From the NCBI RefSeq assembly GCF_003967355.1, contig NZ_BIFH01000025.1, positions 124,001 to 188,000 of the forward strand: a stretch of 64,000 nt of DNA. Reading direction: 5' to 3'. The DNA comes from Embleya hyalina. GTDB lineage: Bacteria > Actinomycetota > Actinomycetes > Streptomycetales > Streptomycetaceae. The notes under the pieces were generated by a model, which was not told the DNA's origin, did not search any database, and saw only the letters and a list, made by a program, of their open reading frames with translations. How positions within the stretch are numbered: position 1 is the first letter of the stretch; each line of letters opens with the position of its first letter. A program made the position numbers and the translations under genes. Shown in pieces: positions 8,968 to 16,325 of the stretch.

Positions 8968-10341
8968 ATGGGCGACGAGACGCACCACCATGTCATCGTC
9001 GGAGGGAGCGCGGCCGGCATCTCCGCCGCTCTCGCACTGCGCCGGCACGGCTTCGCCGGACGCGTCACCGTCGTCGAGGCGGGTGACGAACTCCCCTACG
9101 AACGACCGCCGTTGTCCAAGGCATTGGCCGGCGGCGAACACGCGTTCCTGCATGCGATCCTGCCCCGGCAGGCGTACTCCGAGCACCGCATCACCCTGCT
9201 GACGGCCACCCGCGTCCTGGCCCTGGACCCGGACCGCCGGGCCGTCGAACTGGACGACGGGCAAACGCTGTACGCCGACCGGGTCCTGCTCGCCACCGGC
9301 ATGCTCGCGCGGACCCTGCCGGTGCCCGGCGCCGACCTGCGCGGCGTGCTGACCCTGCGGGACGTGCGCGACGCCAGGGAACTCGCCGCCCGCCTGCGCG
9401 CGGGCGGGCCGGTCGTCGTGGTGGGTGGCGGCTTCATCGGCCTGGAGGTCGCGGCGGTGGCGCGCGAGGCCGGCCTGGACGTCACCGTGGTGGAGATCGG
9501 CGCCCGTCCGCTGGAGGGCCCGCTCGGCCCGGTGCTCGCCGCGCGGATGACCGGGCTGCACGAGCGGGCCGGGGTACGGCTGCGGACCGGGGAGTCGGTG
9601 ACCGCGCTCATCGGCGACACCGACGTCACCGGGGTCCGCCTCGGCAACGGGCAGGTGCTGCCCGCCGCGACCGTGCTGGTCGGCGTCGGGGTACGACCCG
9701 ACACCGCGCTCGCCGAGGCGGCCGGAGTGTTGTGCGACGAGGGCATCGTCGTCGATCGGCACTGCCGCACCAATGTGCCGTGGATTCTCGCCGCGGGCGA
9801 CGCCACGAACCAGGCGCATCCGCACCTGCCCACCCGGGGCCGGATCGAACACTGGGACAACGCCATGCAGCAGGGCGCGGTCGCCGGCGCCGTGCTCGCC
9901 GGCGTCCCGGAGAGCCACACCGCGCTGCCCTACTTCTACTCCGAGCAGTACGGCCGGACCCTGCAGATGTACGGACGCCCGGCCCCCGGCGACGAGTTCG
10001 TCCTGCGCGCCGAGGCCGCAGACGCGGTGGACCCGGTGGACCCGGCCGAGGCGGGCGAGCCGGCCGACGGCCGCTTCCTCGGATTCTGGACCCGAGGCGG
10101 CGTCCCGGTCGCCGCCGCCGGCCTGGATCGTCCGCGCGAACTGCACGCCGCACGCGTGCTCATCGAGCGTCGCGTGCCGGTGCACGCCGCCGCGCTGGCG
10201 TCCCCCACGACCGACCTGCGGGCCCTGGCCAAACCCTCCGCGGCACCCGGCCCGTTGGCGGCCCGGCTCCGATCCCGTCCCGAGGCCCGATCGCCCCACG
10301 CAGGCGACCCGGGCATCGCGATCGGCACGGAGGCACCGTGA
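8968..10341 (+). CDS. Ferredoxin reductase component of the ring-hydroxylating dioxygenase
   Basis: The 457-residue flavoprotein has an N-terminal FAD Rossmann motif (VIVGGSAAGISAALAL), a second GGGFIGLEVA motif for NAD(P)H, and the C-terminal reductase domain of the BphA4/HcaD family. It would pass electrons from NADH to the Rieske ferredoxin encoded at 11784-12233. The region around 350-365 has an Ala/Asp/Pro-rich insertion (repeated AVDPVDPAEA) not usual in the family. It converges on the dioxygenase operon across two strong hairpins, so it is transcribed separately. The start follows GGGGAGAGCGAGG. Confidence 0.9.
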   Translation: MGDETHHHVIVGGSAAGISAALALRRHGFAGRVTVVEAGDELPYERPPLSKALAGGEHAFLHAILPRQAYSEHRITLLTATRVLALDPDRRAVELDDGQTLYADRVLLATGMLARTLPVPGADLRGVLTLRDVRDARELAARLRAGGPVVVVGGGFIGLEVAAVAREAGLDVTVVEIGARPLEGPLGPVLAARMTGLHERAGVRLRTGESVTALIGDTDVTGVRLGNGQVLPAATVLVGVGVRPDTALAEAAGVLCDEGIVVDRHCRTNVPWILAAGDATNQAHPHLPTRGRIEHWDNAMQQGAVAGAVLAGVPESHTALPYFYSEQYGRTLQMYGRPAPGDEFVLRAEAADAVDPVDPAEAGEPADGRFLGFWTRGGVPVAAAGLDRPRELHAARVLIERRVPVHAAALASPTTDLRALAKPSAAPGPLAARLRSRPEARSPHAGDPGIAIGTEAP

Positions 10342-10544
10342 CCGAGCGGCCCGGCGACCCGCGGATCGCCCGCGTCGCGGACCGCCCGTACGAGGCCGAC
10401 CGCGCGGGGACGGCCATTCCGCCGATCCGCACCGAACTCCCGGACGGCGACCCGGCCGCCACCGGCTACGCCACACAACGTCACAACGTCGCACGCCGAA
10501 TCACCGAAGGCCGCCGCCCGGTCGGCCACAAGATCGGCCCATAG
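10338..10544 (+). pseudogene. Truncated 2-keto-4-pentenoate hydratase (N-terminal remnant)
   Basis: A GTG overlapping the reductase stop (GTGA) opens a 68-codon frame. Its end, with an ARRITEGRRPVGHKIGP stretch, matches the N-terminal part of MhpD/BphH-type hydratases, where VGxKIG precedes the catalytic region; full enzymes have ~260 residues. The frame then hits a stop and no continuation is seen. It should therefore be a broken lower-pathway gene, once coupled to the reductase. Family recognition rests on this short motif. Confidence 0.6.
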
Positions 10545-10597
10545 CCGGCACGCCGCTGCACGACACCGCCCCGGGAACCGGCTGCGACCCGCACCTT

Positions 10598-10662
10598 CCG
10601 TGCACACGAAGGCCGCCCGACCGCGACAGGACATCGCGGTCGGGCGGCCTTCGTGTGCACGG
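10598..10662. terminator. Perfect 29-bp hairpin
   Basis: Arms 10598-10626 and 10634-10662 are perfectly complementary, with a 7-base loop. It should form a very stable bidirectional terminator after the reductase and hydratase remnant. Confidence 0.8.
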
Positions 10663-10916
10663 CCCGCGACGAACCGGCCCGGCCACAGCGCTCCCGGTCG
10701 CACCGTATCGGGCCACCCGGCGGCTCGGCGGACCGGACCCGAGGCCACGCCGAGCCGCTGCGGACGCGGAGACCGGCGAACCGACGGGCGGACGGCAATC
10801 GGCGATGCGTGGATCGGGCAGCACGATTCCGGGCGTGGGTGCGACCCGTCCTGCCCCGGCGCCCGAACACGCACCTCACCACCTGCGCAGGGCCGGTCCG
10901 GGCCGGCCGACCGGGC

Positions 10917-10961
10917 AACACGTCGACCAGCGTGCCGGTTCGGCACGCTGGTCGACGTGTT
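10917..10961. terminator. Perfect 21-bp hairpin at the end of the dioxygenase operon
   Basis: Arms 10917-10937 and 10941-10961 pair perfectly around a 3-base loop. It lies 44 bases beyond the stop of the leftward SDR gene and is the likely terminator of that operon. The ~250 bases between the two hairpins show no gene. Confidence 0.8.
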
Positions 10962-11005
10962 CGGTTTCCTTCATCCGCGGCGGTTCGCCCGGCCCGCGCT
11001 CCGGG

Positions 11006-11797
11006 CTACCCGTGTCGGCGCGGGATGCCGGTGGTGCTGATGTCGATCACGGTGCCCGTTGTCGTCGCCGACTCGCGCGCGGCGAGCAGCACGTACGGTC
11101 CGACGCCGTCCTCGGCCCGGACCGCGACGCCGAGCGCCGACTGCTCGATCACGATGCGGTCGATGGGCACTTCCCGGGCGATCGTGGTGTCCGCCAGTCC
11201 CATCGCCTTCGGACCGCTCAGGCCGGTCGCCATCGGGCCCGGGGCGACCGCGTTCACCCGGATGTCCGGGGCCAGTTCGTAGGCGAGCTGCCGCACCAGG
11301 CCCAAGCCCGCGTGCTTGGCCGCGGTGTACACCGGCCCACCCCCCGGTCCGGGGTAGAAGGAGGCGTTGGACAGGGTGAACACGATGCTGCCGCGCGACC
11401 TGCGCAGCAGCGGTACCGCGGCCTTCGCGCCCAGCAGGTAGCCCTTGACATCGACCGCGAACAACTCGTCGAAGCCGGCGGCCAGGACGTCGGCGGGCGT
11501 GTCGGTCAACGACCGGGCGAAGTCCCACAGTCCGGCGTTGCCGACGAAGGTGTCCAGGCCGCCGAACGCCTCCTCCGCGCACGCGCACGCACGCTCATGG
11601 TCCGCGTAGCGGGTCACGTCGCCGACCACGGCACGGATCGAATCGCCCAACGCGGTGGTGAGTTCGTCCAGCCGCTCGGCGGACCGGTCCAGCACGACCA
11701 CCCGTGCGCCTTCGGCGACGAAGCGCTCGACCACGGCGCGACCGACGCCGGATCCGCCGCCGGTGACCACGATCGACGAACCCTCAAGCCACCCCAT
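11006..11797 (-). CDS. cis-dihydrodiol dehydrogenase (SDR, BphB-like)
   Basis: A 263-residue classical short-chain dehydrogenase with TGGGSGVG cofactor motif, NAG, and YTAAK active-site motif. In this operon it should oxidise the cis-dihydrodiol made by the dioxygenase to a catechol, using NAD+. The ATG at 11797 has GGAAGGGG upstream; the gene overlaps the ferredoxin gene by 14 bases. It is the last gene of the leftward operon. The SDR family is certain; dihydrodiol specificity comes from context. Confidence 0.9.
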   Translation of the reverse strand: MGWLEGSSIVVTGGGSGVGRAVVERFVAEGARVVVLDRSAERLDELTTALGDSIRAVVGDVTRYADHERACACAEEAFGGLDTFVGNAGLWDFARSLTDTPADVLAAGFDELFAVDVKGYLLGAKAAVPLLRRSRGSIVFTLSNASFYPGPGGGPVYTAAKHAGLGLVRQLAYELAPDIRVNAVAPGPMATGLSGPKAMGLADTTIAREVPIDRIVIEQSALGVAVRAEDGVGPYVLLAARESATTTGTVIDISTTGIPRRHG

Positions 11798-12233
11798 GGC
11801 CGGCCCCTTCCGCATCCCGGCCGCCCGCGTCCGCACCGACCGGGCGTGAACCGCCGGCCTCGGAGCCGATGGTGCCCGGGCATCGCCGCTCGCTCGAGGT
11901 GTCGTCGCCCCGGGCGATGCGCACGTACACATCCGCCCGGTCGACCCGCACCTCGTGCGTGGCCAGCGGCCGGTACGCGGGTGCGGCGAGCGCCGCGCCG
12001 GTGCGCAGGCAGAACTTGGCCAGGTGCAGCGGACATTCCACCGTACCGTCCTCCACCCAACCGTCCGCGAGGGAGAAGTCCTCGTGGGTGCAGGTGTCGT
12101 CGACGCAGAACAGCTCGCCCCCGGACCGGAACACCGACACCGGTGGGGTGGTGTCCAGCCGCACGGCCTGGTCCTCGGGGAACTCGTCGACCCGACCGGC
12201 TCGGATCCACGGCTCCCGGTTGTATTCGCTCAT
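11784..12233 (-). CDS. Rieske [2Fe-2S] ferredoxin of the dioxygenase system
   Basis: A 149-residue protein; the first ~110 residues form a Rieske ferredoxin with ligands Cys48, His50, Cys67 and His70 (CTH and CPLH motifs). The last ~35 residues are a polar, low-complexity tail not found in typical 105-110-residue BphF-type ferredoxins. It should carry electrons from the reductase at 8968 to the alpha subunit. It sits 13 bases after the beta-subunit gene. Confidence 0.9.
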   Translation of the reverse strand: MSEYNREPWIRAGRVDEFPEDQAVRLDTTPPVSVFRSGGELFCVDDTCTHEDFSLADGWVEDGTVECPLHLAKFCLRTGAALAAPAYRPLATHEVRVDRADVYVRIARGDDTSSERRCPGTIGSEAGGSRPVGADAGGRDAEGAGHGVA

Positions 12234-12246
12234 AGGAAGAGTCCGC

Positions 12247-12798
12247 TCAGAGGAAGATGCTGATGCTCGGGGCCAGAAGCGTGGTGGTGTCCAGCACGAT
12301 CCGGCGTCGGGCGATGTGGAATCCCGGCTCCTGCGGGATGCGGCGCAGCAGGTCGGTACGTTCGCCGAAGAAGGTGTCGTGGTGGCGTTCCGCCCGGCTG
12401 CGCAGGACGTGGAAGTTGACCCGGACCTCGAACTCGCCGGATTCCAGCCGGGTGGGTCGGATGTTGGTGATCAACCGGCGGGTCCTGGAGGGGGGTTCCT
12501 CCGACCACGAGCGGCCGGAGGCCAATCGGCGTACGCGACCGGTCAGGAATGCCTTGTCGTCGTCGAAGAAGGCCGCCCCGTCCGGGCCGGCGATTTCCAG
12601 GTCGCGTTCGCGGACGGTTCGGGTGGTCCGGGTCGGCAGCCAGTAGTGGATGTCGTCGTCGAAGAGTTCCAGCCAGTCCTCGAACTTCTGGTCGTCCAGG
12701 AGTTCGGCCTCCAGGTAGAGGAAGCGCTCGATGTCGTAGCGGGTCGCGAGGTCGACGTCGGTGTGTCGTTGTTGTGTTGGTGTGGTGGTGTCGCTCAT
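12247..12798 (-). CDS. Aromatic-ring-hydroxylating dioxygenase beta subunit
   Basis: A 183-residue protein of the ring-hydroxylating beta-subunit family (NTF2-like fold), with the characteristic ERFLYLEAELLDDQKFEDWL opening and LPTRTTR segment. The beta subunit is structural, forming the alpha3beta3 enzyme. Its ATG overlaps the alpha-subunit stop (ATGA), indicating translational coupling for equal stoichiometry. Confidence 0.92.
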   Translation of the reverse strand: MSDTTTPTQQRHTDVDLATRYDIERFLYLEAELLDDQKFEDWLELFDDDIHYWLPTRTTRTVRERDLEIAGPDGAAFFDDDKAFLTGRVRRLASGRSWSEEPPSRTRRLITNIRPTRLESGEFEVRVNFHVLRSRAERHHDTFFGERTDLLRRIPQEPGFHIARRRIVLDTTTLLAPSISIFL

Positions 12799-14129
12799 GC
12801 GCGGTGTGCCTCCGGTTCCCGCTCCTGCCGGGCCTTGTCCCGCTCGGTGATCTCCGGCCAACTCAGCCCCGACATCAGGTCGGCCCAGCGCCGGTACATG
12901 CCGCGGGCGGCCATCTCGGTGTACATGTCGTCGGTGACCCGGCCCGGCATGCTGTCGGTGCCGCGCCGTTCGTGGCCCAGGCCCATCTGCGCGTTGAAGG
13001 TGGTCCTGCGTGCCTGGTGGCCGCGCAGCACCTGCTGGATCTCGGTCCAGTTCTCGCCGTCGTCGGTCTCGAAGACGCCGGCGGCGCTGAACGTGCGGAT
13101 GGTGCTGGTGCGAACCGCCCGCTTGGCCCGCTCGTCGGCGTCCTTGGGCAGGTAGGTCCAGGACCACACCTCGATCTGGCCGGGGCCGCGCGGATGCCAG
13201 ACCCGCATGGTGTTGTTGATGGTCAGCCAGGAGAAGTTGGGGAAGACGGTGTTGTGTCCGTTGACGGCCAGCGCGCGCTGTTCGCCGATCCGGCGGTAGA
13301 TCTGTTCGCGGTTGGCCACGACCCACGCGTCGAAGTCGGGCCCGGCCTGTGTGGGCACCATGTCGGGGCGCAGGCCGAAGCCCGAGCCGTGGCCGTTGCC
13401 GGCGTACTGCCGGCCGGGTGCGGCGGTGCTCTGCTGCTGGAACTCGGCCAGTATTGCCGGGTCTTCGATCAGGGCCACCAGCGCGGAGGCGTGCGAGGAG
13501 GGCACGTGGTACATGTCGCTCGCGAACTGCTCGGCGGCGAACTTCCAGTTGCAGTCGATGACCCATTTGGTGGCGCCGGGTACCAGGGTCAGGCCCGCGT
13601 CGTAGCGGTCGGCGAGGGCGTCGAAGTACCAGAGCATGTCGCCGAGGTAGTCCTCGAAGGACGGCGCGCTCTCGTCCCACGTACCGAAGACGAAGCCCCT
13701 GTGGTTGTGCAGGCGCGGCACCTGCGTCGGGCCCCACGCGGCCTTGTCGATCTCGTCGTGGTACGCCCGGTCCTGCATCGGCACGTTGACCAGTTCGCCG
13801 GCCAGGTTGTAGCCCCAGCCGTGATAGGTACAGGTGAACGCGCGGGCGACGCCCTCGTCGGCGCGGCAGATGCGCATGCCCCGGTGCCGGCACTGGTTCA
13901 GGAACGCCCTGACCGACCCGTCCCGTTGGCGGACCACCAGGACCGGGTCCTCCGCCATATAGGTCTGCACGAAACTGCCCGGCTTGGGAATTTGGGTGTC
14001 GTGCGCCAGGAAGAGCCAGCTGCGGGCGAAGACCCGTTCCAGCTCGGCCTGGTAGACCTCGGGGTCGGTGTAGATGCTGGGGTTGATCAACCCTTGTTCG
14101 GGCTGAACCAGCTCGTTGACGTCGAACAT
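12795..14129 (-). CDS. Aromatic-ring-hydroxylating dioxygenase alpha subunit
   Basis: The 444-residue catalytic subunit has a Rieske centre at Cys80/His82 and Cys100/His103 and a mononuclear iron site at His208 and His213 in DMYHVPSSHAS, with bridging Asp205. These numbers coincide with those of naphthalene dioxygenase. The third, acidic ligand is expected in the ETDDGEN segment (~354-357). It adds O2 to an aromatic ring to give a cis-dihydrodiol. The ATG at 14129 has GAAAGAG upstream, 18 bases after the extradiol gene. The accompanying meta-cleavage enzymes point to a biphenyl/alkylbenzene-type substrate; the exact one is unknown. Confidence 0.95.
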   Translation of the reverse strand: MFDVNELVQPEQGLINPSIYTDPEVYQAELERVFARSWLFLAHDTQIPKPGSFVQTYMAEDPVLVVRQRDGSVRAFLNQCRHRGMRICRADEGVARAFTCTYHGWGYNLAGELVNVPMQDRAYHDEIDKAAWGPTQVPRLHNHRGFVFGTWDESAPSFEDYLGDMLWYFDALADRYDAGLTLVPGATKWVIDCNWKFAAEQFASDMYHVPSSHASALVALIEDPAILAEFQQQSTAAPGRQYAGNGHGSGFGLRPDMVPTQAGPDFDAWVVANREQIYRRIGEQRALAVNGHNTVFPNFSWLTINNTMRVWHPRGPGQIEVWSWTYLPKDADERAKRAVRTSTIRTFSAAGVFETDDGENWTEIQQVLRGHQARRTTFNAQMGLGHERRGTDSMPGRVTDDMYTEMAARGMYRRWADLMSGLSWPEITERDKARQEREPEAHRA

Positions 14130-14147
14130 GACGGGCTCTTTCTCGGT

Positions 14148-15053
14148 TCAGTCGGTCGCGGGGCCGGGCACGGCGGTGAAGCGGTGCCCCCAATTGCTGG
14201 GCGACTCGTAGTGGCTGACGGTCCAGTCCCGGTCGTCGATGACCCGGCCGTTGTAGCCGTATTCGATGTCGAAACCGGAGGGGGTGCGCACGTAGAAGGA
14301 GGTCATCCGGTCGTTGCTGTGTTCGCCGATGGACAGCGGGATGGGCATCTCCTGTTCCTGGACGGCGTCCAGGGCCCGGCCGACGGCTTCCAGGGTGGTG
14401 ACTTCGAGCATCAGGTGGCCCAGGCCCGAGGCCGGTGCGCCCGGCAGCGCGGCGAAGGCGATCGAGTGGTGGCGGGGGTTGCAGTGCAGGAAGTGTGCGG
14501 GCTGCGGGCCGAACGCGATCGTGTCGGAGAGTTTGAAGCCGAGGTGCTCGGTGTAGAAGGCGGCGGCTCGGGCGACGTCTTCGGCCAGCAGGAAGGTGTG
14601 GCCGATGCCGATCTCGCCGGCTGCGGTCTCGCCGGCGACGAAGGTGACGCCGCGGGGTGAGGTGAAGCCGGTCTTGTCGACGCTCGGGCCCCAGTACGCC
14701 TCGAGGGTGTTGCCGGTCGCGTCGCGGAACACGATCAGGCCGCGGACTCGGCGACGTTCGGCCAGGTCGGGGTCCTCGTGGACCTCGATGCCGCGCGAGC
14801 GCAGCGTGTCGGCGAGGGCTTCCAACCGCTCTGCCGACCTGACCTCGAGGCCCAGGGCGACCAGGGACTGCGGGCCGGCGGGTTCGCCGGCTTCGATCGC
14901 CAGCCGCCAGGAGCGGCTGTCGGTCTTGAACAGGAGGGTGTCCGGGTCGGCCGAGGGGGCGGGCTGCAATCCGAGGATCTCGGGGCCGAACCGCTGCCAC
15001 GCCTCCAGGGGGCCTCGTACGACGACGTAGCCCAGGGCGCTCACGATGTTCAT
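14148..15053 (-). CDS. Type I extradiol ring-cleavage dioxygenase (BphC-like)
   Basis: The 301-residue protein has the two-domain vicinal-oxygen-chelate layout of 2,3-dihydroxybiphenyl 1,2-dioxygenases. Iron ligands are His152 (IGIGHTF), His213 (LGHLMLEV) and Glu264 (FDIEYGY), spaced as in characterised enzymes. It opens the catechol ring next to the hydroxyls, producing the substrate of the hydrolase encoded upstream. It is second in the operon, 111 bases after the hydrolase gene. Confidence 0.93.
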   Translation of the reverse strand: MNIVSALGYVVVRGPLEAWQRFGPEILGLQPAPSADPDTLLFKTDSRSWRLAIEAGEPAGPQSLVALGLEVRSAERLEALADTLRSRGIEVHEDPDLAERRRVRGLIVFRDATGNTLEAYWGPSVDKTGFTSPRGVTFVAGETAAGEIGIGHTFLLAEDVARAAAFYTEHLGFKLSDTIAFGPQPAHFLHCNPRHHSIAFAALPGAPASGLGHLMLEVTTLEAVGRALDAVQEQEMPIPLSIGEHSNDRMTSFYVRTPSGFDIEYGYNGRVIDDRDWTVSHYESPSNWGHRFTAVPGPATD

Positions 15054-15164
15054 GGTCTGGTCCTGCTCCCTTGTTCGGTGGACGGCGGTGCGGGGACGGG
15101 TGCGACGGGGACGAGTGCGCGGTGGGACGACTTTCGGGGGGTACGGGAGGTGCGTGCGGTGGGC

Positions 15165-16013
15165 CTACAGCGCGCCGGCGAGGAAGGCGCGGGTCACGGC
15201 CTGGAATCGGTCGGCCTGTTCGATCTGCGCCCAGTGGCCGCAGTGCGGAACCAGGTACAGCCGGGCGTTGGGGATCCGGCGGGCGAACCACTCGCTGCCC
15301 TCGGGCGGGACGATCACGTCCTCGCGTCCGTGCACGAGCAGCACGTCGTTGGTGATCCGCTCGAGCGCGATCTCGGGCAGCCCGGGGCCGGCGCCGGGTG
15401 CCATGGTGAAGGTCTGCCGGTGCGAGCGCTCGACTTCGGGGCGGATGGCCATCGCCAGGCGTTCCTCGGCGATGGCGCCGAGCCGGTCGCCGAACAGCGT
15501 GGGGTCGTACAGCATGAACGAGATCAACTCGGCCATCGATCGCGCGGTGGGGTCGTCGTAGAAGGTGATCAGCCGCATCATCGCGGCCGGCGGCGTGGTC
15601 ATGTTCCCCGCGCCGGCGGCGCCCATGAGGACGGCTTTGCCGAACCGCTCGGGAGCGCGGACCAGCAGGTGCAGCGCAAGTGCGCCGCCCAGCGAGTTGC
15701 CGACGAGGTGGACTCGCTCCAGGCCCAGTTCGTCGAGCAGGCCGAGGCAGGCCGCGACGTTCTGCCGCAGCCGGGAGCCGGGCGGGGTGTGCTCGGGGTG
15801 GCTGGAGTCACCCCACCCGATCTGGTCCACGACCAGGCAGTCGTAGGTGTCGGACAGGGCCTCGATGGTGCCGGCGAAGTTGGACAGGCCGGTGGCGCCG
15901 GGCCCTGAACCATGGAGGAAGAGAATCGTCTCGGCGTTGCCTTGGCCGGCGCGGTTGACCCGGAGGGTGTGCTCTCCCACCGTCACATCGGACGTGACGA
16001 TCGTATTGCTCAT
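15165..16013 (-). CDS. Meta-cleavage product hydrolase (BphD-like alpha/beta hydrolase)
   Basis: A 282-residue alpha/beta hydrolase with oxyanion motif HGSGPGATGLSNF, nucleophile elbow GNSLGGA, acid in GREDVIVP and catalytic His in PHCGHW. The HGSGPGA..NF signature is typical of C-C bond hydrolases acting on meta-cleavage products. It yields a carboxylic acid plus 2-hydroxypenta-2,4-dienoate, for which no intact downstream enzymes are seen here. The ATG at 16013 has GGGAG 8 bases upstream; an ATG at 16028 is the alternative. First gene of the leftward operon. Confidence 0.93.
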   Translation of the reverse strand: MSNTIVTSDVTVGEHTLRVNRAGQGNAETILFLHGSGPGATGLSNFAGTIEALSDTYDCLVVDQIGWGDSSHPEHTPPGSRLRQNVAACLGLLDELGLERVHLVGNSLGGALALHLLVRAPERFGKAVLMGAAGAGNMTTPPAAMMRLITFYDDPTARSMAELISFMLYDPTLFGDRLGAIAEERLAMAIRPEVERSHRQTFTMAPGAGPGLPEIALERITNDVLLVHGREDVIVPPEGSEWFARRIPNARLYLVPHCGHWAQIEQADRFQAVTRAFLAGAL

Positions 16014-16325
16014 GTGTTGGGCTCCCATGGATGAGTCGCCTGGATGTCGCGTGGATGCCCCCACGCGGGACGACACCCGTACACGCGTGCGTGCCGCCGG
16101 GATGTGGTCGACGGCCGCTCGGTCGCGCCGTGGCGGGCGGGGTGTGGTGGTGATCGCATCCACGCCGGCGAGTCTCCGTCGCGCCGCGCACGCTTGGGGA
16201 GGATCGTTCCGGTGGCCGGGACACCGGGGTGGCGCGGCTGGGCGGCCGGTGGCGTCGGCGTTCGGTCGTCCCGGCCGGCGGAACGGATCGCCCGTTGGCG
16301 TGCCGGCCGATGGCACGGTGCGGCC
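16014..16325. other. Divergent intergenic region (aromatic operon / MFS-WD40)
   Basis: About 310 bases that must hold the promoters of the leftward aromatic operon and of the rightward MFS gene. No clear -35/-10 pair and no copy of the IclR palindrome at 20670-20689 is visible. No gene is seen. Confidence 0.4.

Noticed and set aside
12247-15291. Very long minus-strand frame (over 1000 codons) across the dioxygenase genes
   Set aside because: Only its last 183 codons, the beta subunit, are coding; the rest is an Arg/Pro-rich shadow of the alpha and extradiol genes.
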